A stretch of 64,000 bases of DNA from Bacillus methanolicus (GTDB lineage: Bacteria > Bacillota > Bacilli > Bacillales > Cytobacillaceae): assembly GCF_028888695.1 (NCBI RefSeq), contig NZ_PNFF01000002.1, forward strand, positions 310,001 to 374,000, written 5' to 3'. A program made the translations under genes and the position numbers. Below, in pieces: positions 1 to 8,313 of this stretch; within the stretch, counting starts at the first letter, position 1; each line of letters begins with the position of its first letter. The notes beneath the pieces are model-generated. The model saw only the letters and a list, made by a program, of their open reading frames with translations. It searched no databases and was not told the DNA's origin.

Positions 1-33
1 AGAAGAGATTACTAGGGAATATTGGGGTGCAAC

Positions 34-480
34 ATGAAAAAGTTTGTTATTACATTTTTGGTAACCTTGACTCTGTTTTTTGTCGGAATTTCTGAAACAA
101 ATCATACATACGCAGCAACAAACTACAGCGTAAAAGCTTCTGCGATCGCCCAAAAATATGTGGGAGTGCCTTATAAATGGGGCGGAATTTCACCATCAGG
201 ATTTGATTGTTCTGGTTTAGTTTATTACTCTTTTAAACAAGCAGGAAAACCTCTTCCAAGAACTGCCGGTGAAATGTATAGAAAAGGTACTGCCGTTTCC
301 AAAAAGAATTTAAGAAATGGCGATCTCGTATTTTTCAACACTAATAAAAAAGGGGCTTCCCACGTAGGAATATACATAGGTTCAAATAAGTTTGTTCATT
401 CAAGTTCAAAAGGTGTCAGAATAGACTCCATGTCTAATCCATATTGGAGCAAAGTCTATCACGGATCAAAGCGAATGTAA
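34..480 (+). CDS. Secreted NlpC/P60 family cell-wall hydrolase
   Basis: A 148-residue exported peptidase of the NlpC/P60 (C40) family, which cleaves the peptide part of peptidoglycan, usually the D-Glu-to-diamino acid bond. A signal peptide covers about residues 1-28 (KK, hydrophobic core, then TYAA). One NlpC/P60 domain follows. The catalytic Cys is in FDCSGLVYYSF and the catalytic His in ASHVGIYIG, with a later His in FVHSS as the likely third residue. I chose the ATG at 34 with GGGGTG just upstream; an in-frame TTG at 22 would only add four residues. There is no SH3 or LysM wall-binding domain, so this is a minimal single-domain form. A strong terminator follows directly, so it is probably the last gene of its transcript; its upstream neighbour lies outside the window. 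Confidence 0.9.
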   Translation: MKKFVITFLVTLTLFFVGISETNHTYAATNYSVKASAIAQKYVGVPYKWGGISPSGFDCSGLVYYSFKQAGKPLPRTAGEMYRKGTAVSKKNLRNGDLVFFNTNKKGASHVGIYIGSNKFVHSSSKGVRIDSMSNPYWSKVYHGSKRM

Positions 481-509
481 CCTCCTAACGTTAGGAGGTT
501 ATTTTTTTA
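481..509 (+). terminator. Rho-independent terminator after the NlpC/P60 gene
   Basis: Perfect 18-base palindrome CCTCCTAACGTTAGGAGG followed by a T-rich run, starting immediately after the stop codon. Confidence 0.9.
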
Positions 510-582
510 TTTCTTATGTGAGAGATTAGGAGATTTATGTAGAAAAAAGTGGGTTTTCAATCAGGAACAGGTCTTCGCAATA

Positions 583-690
583 TTAACGCGTTAAATCGTT
601 GAGGGCCTGGCCCGCGCTGCGTTAATGCGTTAAAGAGATGAGTGCTGGACCCAAGTTAGGTTTGTTTTTTCATTTTATGAGCCGTTATTT
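583..690. repeat. REP-like two-palindrome repeat plus one ATGAGCC unit
   Basis: The 340-base gap between the hydrolase and ywqB holds TTAACGCGTTAA (583-594), GGGCCTGGCCC (603-613), a second GTTAATGCGTTAA (621-633) and a degraded CTGGACCC. A single TTTTATGAGCCGTTATTTT near 673 belongs to the phased array family seen elsewhere. A TATAAT at 779-784 may be the -10 of ywqB, but no convincing -35 is visible. Confidence 0.75.
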
Positions 691-821
691 TATAATAAAG
701 TTTTTTTGAAAATTCCCCATAAAAACTTAACTCTATTCCGTCTTTCCTCCCCCCCTCCTCCTTCCCGGTTTTTTCGGGTATAATAAAAGAATGTGGTTCT
801 TGAGTTACGGGAGGTTGACAG

Positions 822-2444
822 ATGGCACCGATTCCTGATCATTATAGAGAAATGTTGGAGTTTGCGGCCAGGAATTTTCAAAAGATGCTGCGGCCGGAGG
901 CAGCTGAGGATGCGAGTATTATGCAAAAAGGCATGATTCTTTATCGCCAAGGGATGGTTTATAAAATGAAGCTGGAAGACGAAGCAGTCTTTGCCTCTGT
1001 TCAGGATGTGTCGCCCGTTGATGTCCGGCTTGATTTGAACTTTCTTGAAGCGAGCGGCTGCTCCTGTCCGGTGGCAGGATTTTGCCGGCATCAGCTTGCA
1101 GTATTTTTTCAGGCCTATTCAAATGTTGGCAGTGTTGCTGACTGGCTTGAAGAATGGCGCCAGCCAATAAAGGAAAAATCTCTTGCTTCGACATGGGGGC
1201 TGCAGAAGGCGAAGGACCTGTTAAAAAGAAATGCAAAATTAGTGCTGTCCTATGAAAACTGGATCCGCGCCTTTGAAGAGAGCTTCGACTCGATCATGAA
1301 CGGAAAGGGAGAGCCGAGGCCATATGTCGTCCTGGAACTTTTCCAAGTCTATATGAAGCGCGTAAAAGCAAGTACCCCGGTTGAGCGGGAATGGAAAACT
1401 CTTTACGAACTGATCTCTTCTGTTTTCTCTTTTTTAAAACTTGCGGAAGTGAGCAAAAAATACGGACACAGTGATGAAATGGTGAACCGTTATTACCGGC
1501 ATCTATTCCATTCTTTGATCGAGGATGCAGAGACGGCGATTTACCGGTTGTCTGTCCATTCCATGCCGTTTGCTTTTGATGAATTTATTGAGAAGCTCAA
1601 GGACAGCACCGGAAAGCTTCTGTTTGTTCCTGAGTTCATTGAATACGAAGGGGTTCAATTATATAGAGTTTTATGGACGAATCTTTTTAAGCAAAGCAAG
1701 TGGCGTGAAGATGAACGCTCAAGTTTGACCGAGCTTGTGAAACGAAACGGCTCCCTTCCGCCTGCGATCGCCCTTGCCCATCTGAACATGTTGGCCCGTA
1801 AAGATGAAGATGCGATTTCCGAATTGCAAAGGTTCGATAGAGATGCTGTTCCATACTTGATCTACTGGCTGGAATTGCTTACGGAGCAGAAAGCATGGAA
1901 AAGAATGACACCGTACGTCGAACTTTTTATTCTGCAGCTGAGCCGGTACATGGAAAAGCTTTTCGGATACCATAAACGACGTGATTTTACTAACTTGGCT
2001 CTCGATGTCCTGGCTCCGTTTTGTGTGGAAAGCAGCCGCCATGATTTATATGAACGCGCTCTTCTTCAAACCCTTCCTTACAGTTACGGAGATTATGAAG
2101 ATTTTTTATTCCGGCATGGTCGTCTTGAAAAATGGGGGGAATTGCAATCGTATATTGGTTTTGATGTGCGCGATTTGCCGGCAGACCGAATAAAGACTGT
2201 TCAGAAGGAAAAGCCTGAGATCCTTCTTCCCCTCTACCATCAATCGGTTGTCCGGAATATTGAACTGAAAAACCGGGCAAATTACCGGGAAGCGGTCCGG
2301 CACTTAAAGAAGCTTCGTACGATATATAAGAAAATAAAACGTCTGGAAGATTTTGAACGGTTTATGGCCGAGCTGATGAAAAAAACAAAACGGCTTCGCG
2401 CCTTTCAAGAAGAATGCAAAAGAGGTAAGCTGATCGATGTATAA
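822..2444 (+). CDS. ywqB: SWIM zinc-finger protein, YwqB-like
   Basis: A 540-residue protein with a SWIM zinc finger near residues 84-96: CSCPVAGFCRH fits the CxC...CxH pattern. SWIM domains bind DNA or protein partners. The rest is an alpha-helical, charged region with no domain I can name. It overlaps the downstream SNF2-type helicase gene by 8 bases, so the two are co-translated; the same pair (ywqB-ywqA) exists in B. subtilis, which suggests a two-part complex acting on nucleic acid. The ATG at 822 is preceded by GGGAGGT at a good distance. The precise function is unknown; the family call rests on the SWIM motif and the gene pair. Confidence 0.85.
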   Translation: MAPIPDHYREMLEFAARNFQKMLRPEAAEDASIMQKGMILYRQGMVYKMKLEDEAVFASVQDVSPVDVRLDLNFLEASGCSCPVAGFCRHQLAVFFQAYSNVGSVADWLEEWRQPIKEKSLASTWGLQKAKDLLKRNAKLVLSYENWIRAFEESFDSIMNGKGEPRPYVVLELFQVYMKRVKASTPVEREWKTLYELISSVFSFLKLAEVSKKYGHSDEMVNRYYRHLFHSLIEDAETAIYRLSVHSMPFAFDEFIEKLKDSTGKLLFVPEFIEYEGVQLYRVLWTNLFKQSKWREDERSSLTELVKRNGSLPPAIALAHLNMLARKDEDAISELQRFDRDAVPYLIYWLELLTEQKAWKRMTPYVELFILQLSRYMEKLFGYHKRRDFTNLALDVLAPFCVESSRHDLYERALLQTLPYSYGDYEDFLFRHGRLEKWGELQSYIGFDVRDLPADRIKTVQKEKPEILLPLYHQSVVRNIELKNRANYREAVRHLKKLRTIYKKIKRLEDFERFMAELMKKTKRLRAFQEECKRGKLIDV

Positions 2445-5247
2445 GACAAGATCTTTACAGATTGCAATTACACCAATAGGTGAACAGTTTTTTATCACCG
2501 CCGAAACCGAAAACTATATAGAGACTTCCCAGTGGAAACACCTTCTTTTTCATCGTCATGAAGAAAGTTTTTATGGGACCCTCCTTGATGTCGAAACCGT
2601 CGATGGAGTCGAAGGTGTTTTTGTGAATGGCTGGCAGCTTGTGACGCTGCTCGCGAAAGAACAATTCAACCGCCTAATAGAGTGGGACTGGGATGAAACG
2701 GCCCAAATATGCCTTGCGGCGGCACCGGCCATTTACGATGCAATTGTTGAAAAAGAATGGCGCCCTGATTTTTCATTGCTCGGTGAAGACGGATTTCAGT
2801 GGGCGCTTCCGGATCGGGTCATCAACGAATTTGACCCGTCTTTTTGGGAACAGCCGCTTGTAAACGGTGTATCCGTTCATGATTTTATCCGGGCCTGGTT
2901 CCACCATTCCCTTGAAGCATACTTTACGAGAAACTCTGAGCAGAGAGCATTTTTTGACGAAAAGCTGGCATTGTTGAAAAATAAAGACTTGCCTGCAGCA
3001 AATTTGTCTGCTTTTTTTGATGAGGAAAAGTGGCTGGAATGGATGAACATCAAGGATGATCCTGCTCCATTCACGATCGGACTGCGGCTTGAGGAGCCGG
3101 CTGATGAAGATGGCGAATGGAGCCTTGATCTCTTTTTGCGGGATAAAAAGAAGCCTGACGTCATCGTTGATCCGCATCATGGTTCATCGCTTCCGCGCGG
3201 CTGGAAACCGTATTTAGAAAAAGTTGCTGCCGAGGAAAACCGCTGGGGCAAGCTGTTTTCGTGGATGCAAGATGAAAACGGCCTTCTGCGCCGTTTGACA
3301 GAGGATCAGGCATGGACGTTTTTAACCGAAGCAAGTGAAGTGCTGCTTGCACTCGGTGTTGAGATCCTGCTCCCTTCCTGGTGGCAGGCGATGAAAAATG
3401 CCAATTTGAAAATAAAAGCCCGTGTAAAAGGAACGTCAAGCCACCGTCCATCTTCTGTCGGGCTACAGGCTATGCTCGATTTTGACTGGCGCTTTTCCAT
3501 GAACGGCGTTGATCTCTCGGAAGAAGAGTTCCGCAAGCTTGTCGATGATAAAAGGCGGCTCGTGTATATTCGCGGCCGCTGGATCAAGCTCGACCCGAAC
3601 TTTATCCGCCAAATTCAAGATTTAATGAAAAAAGCGGAAAAAGAAGGCCTGCACGTTCGCGACCTGCTTGAACAAGAGCTGATAGCTTCCGAAGAGGATG
3701 CGGCAGATGAGCTTGACAATCCGAAAGCATTTGCCCGGATTCAAATCGAACTGAACAAACAATGGAAGCAAATGGTCCGACAGCTTTCCGAAATCAGTGA
3801 AATTCCGGAAATGCCAGTTCCTGCCGGTTTACACGGCGAACTCAGGCCATACCAGCGGCTCGGCATGAGCTGGCTCTTGTTTTTGCGGCGCTTCGGTTTT
3901 GGAGCCGTGCTTGCCGATGATATGGGACTCGGAAAAACTGTTCAGCTCATTTCCTATTTGCTGTCGGTGAAAGAAAACGAAGATGCCGGGCCTTCCTTAA
4001 TTGTGTGCCCTACATCGGTTCTTGGAAACTGGCAAAAAGAACTCGATCGGTTTGCCCCGAGCTTGAACGTGTATTTGCATTACGGCCCGGCGCGGCTTAA
4101 AGGAGAAGCTTTTAAAGAGGCAGCTCTTAGCTCGGATGTCGTTTTAACGTCATACGGCCTGACCCATCTCGATTTAGAGGAAATCGAATCGCTGACATGG
4201 AGCACGATCGCCATCGATGAAGCGCAAAATATAAAAAATGCACAAACGAAGCAGTCGCGGGCTGTAAGGCGTTTGAAAGGACGCCATCATATAGCCTTGA
4301 CCGGAACGCCGATGGAAAACCGGTTAACCGAGCTTTGGTCAATTTTTGATTTTACCAACCATGGATATCTTGGCAGTGCCGGCCAGTTTCAGAAACGGTT
4401 TGTTATTCCGATTGAAAAGGACGACCAGAAGGATAAGATAAAAGAATTGCAAGCGCTGATCCGCCCGTTCCTCTTGCGCCGGACGAAAAAGGATGAAGAA
4501 GTGGCGTTGAATCTGCCTGATAAACTTGAGCAAAAGGAATACTGCCCATTAACAGCTGAACAAGCGTCATTATATGAGCAGCTTGTCCGCGACACGTTTG
4601 CAGAAATTGAAAAGCTCACGGGGTTTGAGCGAAAAGGTCTTGTCTTGCAAATGCTCAGCAAGTTGAAGCAGCTTTGCAACCACCCTGCTCTTTACTTGAA
4701 AGAGGAAAAACCAAGGGACTTGCTCGAACGTTCTTCTAAGCTGGAAAAATTAAATGAACTAGTCGAAGCGGTTCTTGACCAGGGCGAAAGCTGTTTAATT
4801 TTTACTCAGTATCTTGAAATGGGCGAAATGATCCGCACTGTATTGAAAAACATACATGGAATCGATGTGCCATTTTTAAACGGAAGCGTGCCGAAAAAAC
4901 AACGCGATGACATGATTGAACGCTTCCAGAGCGGCAAATTCCCTGTGTTTTTGCTGTCATTAAAAGCAGGCGGCACCGGCTTGAACTTAACGGCCGCCAA
5001 CCATGTCATCCATTATGACCGCTGGTGGAATCCGGCAGTTGAAAACCAGGCGACCGACAGGGCATACCGGATCGGCCAAAAACGGTTTGTGCACGTACAC
5101 AAATTGATCAGCACCGGCACATTAGAGGAAAAAATCGATGCCATGATTGAAAAAAAGCAATCATTAAATGACCAAATCATCCAAAGCGAAAACTGGATTA
5201 CCGAGCTTTCGACTAATGAACTGCGGGATTTGGTTTATTTGGGGTAA
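2437..5247 (+). CDS. ywqA: SNF2-family DNA helicase/translocase, YwqA-like
   Basis: A 936-residue SWI2/SNF2 ATPase. The N-terminal ~440 residues match the bacterial SNF2-associated region in position and length. The helicase core follows: Walker A in DDMGLGKT (about 490), Walker B in DEAQNIKN (about 593), TGTPMENRL (motif III) and the C-terminal lobe with LKAGGTGLNLTAANHVI and ATDRAYRIGQ (motifs V and VI). Such proteins translocate on double-stranded DNA and remodel protein-DNA complexes. The start overlaps ywqB by 8 bases, with AAGAGGTAAG inside the end of ywqB serving as ribosome site. All key ATPase motifs are intact. Just after the stop codon the end of the gene is partly duplicated (see repeat at 5236-5365). 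Confidence 0.93.
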   Translation: MYKTRSLQIAITPIGEQFFITAETENYIETSQWKHLLFHRHEESFYGTLLDVETVDGVEGVFVNGWQLVTLLAKEQFNRLIEWDWDETAQICLAAAPAIYDAIVEKEWRPDFSLLGEDGFQWALPDRVINEFDPSFWEQPLVNGVSVHDFIRAWFHHSLEAYFTRNSEQRAFFDEKLALLKNKDLPAANLSAFFDEEKWLEWMNIKDDPAPFTIGLRLEEPADEDGEWSLDLFLRDKKKPDVIVDPHHGSSLPRGWKPYLEKVAAEENRWGKLFSWMQDENGLLRRLTEDQAWTFLTEASEVLLALGVEILLPSWWQAMKNANLKIKARVKGTSSHRPSSVGLQAMLDFDWRFSMNGVDLSEEEFRKLVDDKRRLVYIRGRWIKLDPNFIRQIQDLMKKAEKEGLHVRDLLEQELIASEEDAADELDNPKAFARIQIELNKQWKQMVRQLSEISEIPEMPVPAGLHGELRPYQRLGMSWLLFLRRFGFGAVLADDMGLGKTVQLISYLLSVKENEDAGPSLIVCPTSVLGNWQKELDRFAPSLNVYLHYGPARLKGEAFKEAALSSDVVLTSYGLTHLDLEEIESLTWSTIAIDEAQNIKNAQTKQSRAVRRLKGRHHIALTGTPMENRLTELWSIFDFTNHGYLGSAGQFQKRFVIPIEKDDQKDKIKELQALIRPFLLRRTKKDEEVALNLPDKLEQKEYCPLTAEQASLYEQLVRDTFAEIEKLTGFERKGLVLQMLSKLKQLCNHPALYLKEEKPRDLLERSSKLEKLNELVEAVLDQGESCLIFTQYLEMGEMIRTVLKNIHGIDVPFLNGSVPKKQRDDMIERFQSGKFPVFLLSLKAGGTGLNLTAANHVIHYDRWWNPAVENQATDRAYRIGQKRFVHVHKLISTGTLEEKIDAMIEKKQSLNDQIIQSENWITELSTNELRDLVYLG

Positions 5248-5365
5248 GAACTTTGCGGTTGCCGGCCTAGTGTTCGTCCTGGATTGCACTTTGGGTAAAA
5301 ACTTTGCGGGATCCTTGGCGGCGGCTGCGGTTGCTTGATCATTTAGGTTAAAAATCTGCGGGGGT
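5236..5365. repeat. Diverged tandem duplication of the ywqA 3' end
   Basis: The stretch containing the ywqA stop, TTGGGGTAAGAACTTTGCGG, recurs as TTTGGGTAAAAACTTTGCGG and then TTAGGTTAAAAATCTGCGG. The GGTAA cores are at 5243, 5294 and 5346, an offset of 51-52 bases. The later copies are non-coding and diverged. Confidence 0.7.
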
Positions 5366-5448
5366 AAGGCGGTAGTCGTTGATTCAAGATGAACTCGGGG
5401 TTCTTGGTCAGTTGGGGCATCCGCTCGACCTTAATCCGGAGCTAATAG

Positions 5449-5480
5449 ATCAGCCTTCTGATACGGAGGCTGATTTTTTT
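5449..5480 (+). terminator. Rho-independent terminator downstream of ywqA
   Basis: Stem ATCAGCCTTC / GGAGGCTGAT followed by seven T residues. It sits 200 bases after the ywqA stop, beyond the duplicated gene end. Confidence 0.85.
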
Positions 5481-5489
5481 ATCCATATT

Positions 5490-5620
5490 GGCGGTGTCTG
5501 TGAGTTAGGCGGTGAAAGTCATGAACCGGAAAGTTGAAAACAGGGTTCAGGCGGTTAGAATGCAAATTTTGACGGTTAAAACTCGAAGTTTGGCGGTTGG
5601 TATCCGTATTATAGGCGGTT
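5490..5620. repeat. 21-bp phased array with core GGCGGTTA
   Basis: GGCGGT-type cores occur near 5490, 5508, 5529 (degraded), 5550, 5571 (GACGGT), 5592 and 5614. From 5508 onward the spacing is 21-22 bases. Spacers are unrelated to each other apart from being AT-biased. No open frame runs through it. Confidence 0.65.
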
Positions 5621-5720
5621 AGACTTATATTTCATGATCTAATAATCGGCATTTTTCCTGCCAAAACAAATAAATTGGTCTGCTCAAAAGGAAAAAAAAT
5701 TTACCCGCAACGGGCAAACA

Positions 5721-6149
5721 TTAAACGCAGGTAATTAAAAAAGTGGGATTTGGTTCTTTGCCGGCATTTTCACGGTCACTAGGAGGGAATGTTAAATACA
5801 ACAGTTTATTACCGTTTTTGATCAAAAAACACGAAAGAAGCTTATAGGCTGTCGCTCTGCTTATTTTACCTGCTTTTTCATTGATGAGGATTTTTTGATT
5901 GTGAATATTAAAAGTAAATTGGACGGCTTTAAACTGTTGATTTTCGACGAAGTTTACCGTCACCCTTGTTTGAGTGCGGAGAGGCAAAATACGATACGAA
6001 GTACGAAAAGAGTTGCGGCTTAATTGCAGGGCATCGAAAAATCCAGGTGGATGAACAATTTTTGCATTATATTCCGGATGTTCCTCTCCAATAAAAATTA
6101 GTTGACACCTTTCCTCCTTTTCACCTGAATGGATCAAATAATTCTTCAT
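5721..6149 (-). CDS. Hypothetical protein, unrecognised
   Basis: A 142-residue ORF I do not recognise. It has no signal peptide or membrane segment; the middle (residues ~55-95, around VTVNFVENQQFKAVQFTF) looks like alternating beta strands, and an FKA-TF pattern there faintly recalls ComK, but the N-terminal part does not align, so I do not assign it. A good AAAGGAG site lies upstream, but at 13 bases from this ATG; an ATG 5 bases further upstream has the ideal spacing yet reads ATG-AAA-TGA. The proline-rich C-terminal tail looks unlike a folded domain and could be a frameshifted end. Either a short divergent gene or a decaying one. Confidence 0.4.
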   Translation of the reverse strand: MKNYLIHSGEKEERCQLIFIGEEHPEYNAKIVHPPGFFDALQLSRNSFRTSYRILPLRTQTRVTVNFVENQQFKAVQFTFNIHNQKILINEKAGKISRATAYKLLSCFLIKNGNKLLYLTFPPSDRENAGKEPNPTFLITCV

Positions 6150-6399
6150 TTCATTGGCAATTCTCCTTTCATATATTCCCTTACATAATTCTCCAAATTT
6201 CTCACAAATCCTGCTAAAGTCCTATTTTTTTTGATTGTGCAAAAAAACGCACATTTTTATACGTTTTCATGTTGCACACAAACCCCGATAATACTTTTCC
6301 TGTTAAGTTAATCTTATTTGAAATTGTTGTGGGTGAGAAAAGATGTCGCTTTCCAAAAGCTTAGGGAGCTAAAAAATAACGGCTCCTATATTGAAATAA

Positions 6400-6715
6400 A
6401 AGCTCATTTAACTGATTAAAAGCTCATATACCAGATTAAGAGCTCATAAGCTGGATTATGGACTCATATATTTGCACGAAGGCTCATAAATTTTTTAAAA
6501 GGATCATAGATCCGGATGAAGCTGGATTATAGACTCATATATTTGTACGAAGTCTCGAAGGCTCATATATCTAAATAAAGGCTCATAAACCGAAATCAAA
6601 GCTCATATATTTGCACGAAGGCGCAAAAAAATTTTTAAAGACTCATATATTTGATTAAAGGCTCATAAAAATTATTAAAAGCTCATATCCCCCGATAAGA
6701 GCTCATAAATCTTTA
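6400..6715. repeat. 20-21 bp phased GGCTCATAAA array upstream of NERD gene 1
   Basis: About 16 units of roughly AAAGGCTCATAWA plus an AT-rich spacer, period 20-21 bases, some degraded (GGATCAT, GTCTCGA, GGCGCAA). Stop codons occur in all frames, so it is not a coding repeat. With the upstream AT-rich stretch it fills the 660-base gap before the NERD gene; no other feature is seen there. Confidence 0.85.
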
Positions 6716-6807
6716 TATCTTATAAAACTAGCAAATTTTTTTTAAAAAAAGAAGGAATTTTGCCATTTTTTGTAGAAAAATGCCCAAAAATAAAAGGAGT
6801 GATGGCT

Positions 6808-7806
6808 TTGATCGCCAAGGAGCGGACTGTTCCGATAAAAATTTTGATGCTTGAGGCTTTATTAAGACGGCTCTCCAATGATCATCCAAGACGGCCGGAG
6901 TTTGAAGAGGAGCTTACAAGAAGGTGGGCCGGATATCGGGGAGAACTATCTCTCGACTACTATTTAAACTTCCTTCCAGAGGATCGTTACTTCATTTACC
7001 ATGATCTTCATTTGGCGAATGGCCCTTTACATTTTCAGATGGATACGTTGATTCTTACTGCCAATTATGCATTAATTTTAGAGGTAAAAAATTTTTTCGG
7101 AACAATCAATTTTGAACCAACCTTTAACCAGTTTATCAGGACTGTCAACGATAAGGAGGAAGGATTTCCAAATCCACTTGCCCAGGTTAGGCGGCAGCGA
7201 TCTCAACTGTTGCATTGGATGAATGATCATAGCCTTCATAATATCCCCATTGAATACTTAGTTGTAATAAGCAATCCTTCAACGATCATTAAACCACTCA
7301 ATGGAAACTCTGAAATGTCTCGAAGAATTCTTCATTCTCCTAACCTTTTAGAAAAAATAAATGACTTTGAAAAAATCTATTCAACTGGAAAGCTAAGCTC
7401 GAAAGACATGCGAAAACTGAATCGACTTTTATTAAAAAGTCATACTCCTCCCGAGACGCAGACTTTTCAAATCCCTAAAAAAGAGTTAATAACCGGTGTC
7501 CAATGTCCGAATTGCTCATTATTTTCTATGGAACGTTATAAAAGAAACTGGCATTGTCCACATTGCACACATCAATCAAAAGATGCGCATGTCCAGGCGA
7601 TTCAAGATTACTTTTTGCTTCTTAGCCCTACTATTACAAATAAAGAATTTCGTGAATTTCTTCATCTCTCATCAAGGCATGCTGCATCAAAAATGCTCTC
7701 ATCTATGAACTTGCCATTTTCAGGAGAAAATAAAGGGCGAATCTATTTTAGACCTCAGTTTGATTTCAAAAATGAGATTACGAGTTCGGCTAATAAAATG
7801 AGGTAA
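6808..7806 (+). CDS. NERD-domain protein with zinc ribbon (paralog 1)
   Basis: A 332-residue protein with an N-terminal NERD (nuclease-related) domain, residues ~35-150: the MDTLILT strand and ILEVKNF match the D...ExK signature of the PD-(D/E)xK-like fold, so DNA cleavage or binding is possible but unproven. A zinc ribbon with CPNC and CPHC pairs lies near residues 230-255. The C-terminal motif MNLPFSGENKGRIYFRP is shared with the second copy at 48061-49023. I chose the TTG at 6808 because it lies 9 bases from AAAGGAG and aligns with the ATG-initiated IVKERT start of the paralog; ATG at 6802 is too close to the ribosome site. It is monocistronic and flanked on both sides by phased GGCTCATAAA arrays. 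Confidence 0.8.
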   Translation: MIAKERTVPIKILMLEALLRRLSNDHPRRPEFEEELTRRWAGYRGELSLDYYLNFLPEDRYFIYHDLHLANGPLHFQMDTLILTANYALILEVKNFFGTINFEPTFNQFIRTVNDKEEGFPNPLAQVRRQRSQLLHWMNDHSLHNIPIEYLVVISNPSTIIKPLNGNSEMSRRILHSPNLLEKINDFEKIYSTGKLSSKDMRKLNRLLLKSHTPPETQTFQIPKKELITGVQCPNCSLFSMERYKRNWHCPHCTHQSKDAHVQAIQDYFLLLSPTITNKEFREFLHLSSRHAASKMLSSMNLPFSGENKGRIYFRPQFDFKNEITSSANKMR

Positions 7807-8002
7807 AGGCTCATATATCAAAGTAAAGGCTCGTTTCCTCTGGTGAAGGCTCATAATTCAGATTAACGGCTCATAAATCTAAATAAAAGCTCATATATCA
7901 AAATAAGGGCTTATATCCTCTAATGAAGGCTCATAAACCAGAATAAAGGCTCATATATCAAAATTACGACTCATAAACCAAAATGAAAGCTCATAAAATA
8001 GA
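7803..8002. repeat. 20-21 bp phased GGCTCATAAA array downstream of NERD gene 1
   Basis: Ten consecutive units beginning at the NERD stop codon, all in the same orientation as the upstream array. The core alternates between CTCATAAA and CTCATATA. Confidence 0.85.
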
Positions 8003-8006
8003 AAAC

Positions 8007-8071
8007 TAGCACATTATTTCAAGTACCGAATTTCAAATTAATTCGGGCTGGAAATAATGTGCTATTATTTT
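8007..8071 (+). terminator. Nested hairpin, probable terminator of NERD gene 1
   Basis: Perfect 14-base arms TAGCACATTATTTC (8007-8020) and GAAATAATGTGCTA (8051-8064), with an inner 7-base stem CCGAATT/AATTCGG, followed by TTATTTTC. Located at the end of the array. Confidence 0.6.
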
Positions 8072-8313
8072 CATCTTATTTCGGTTGGTTGTTCAAACTT
8101 TAAAAGATTCCGTCAGCAAAGGGGCAGACTCTTCAATCCAACATATAGACATTGCCAAAGGGAGTCAGCCCCCCTCCTCATGATGAAAGTGATACGCGAA
8201 AAAGCAGGAAATAAGAGTAGTTTCAGGTTAAAACAACATGTTGCTTCAGCCTTCAAAGTTCGGGGACTTCTCCCAATGGACTGCACAAATGCTGGGGGTA
8301 CAAAAATGATGTT
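8072..8313. other. Gap with an imperfect inverted repeat
   Basis: Between the nested hairpin and gapN. GGGGCAGACTC (8121-8131) and GAGTCAGCCCC (8162-8172) form an imperfect inverted repeat with a 30-base loop, which may be the remnant of a small mobile element. No supported gene is seen. Confidence 0.4.

Noticed and set aside
690-1236. Minus-strand ORFs opposite ywqB
   Set aside because: They lie antisense to a well-supported gene and have no start signals.
5721-6149. ComK-family regulator
   Set aside because: An FKA...TF stretch recalls ComK, but the N-terminal half does not align, so the ORF is left unassigned.
6400-8002. CRISPR array
   Set aside because: Period is only 20-21 bases, the spacers are low-complexity and partly alike, units are degenerate, and no cas gene is nearby.
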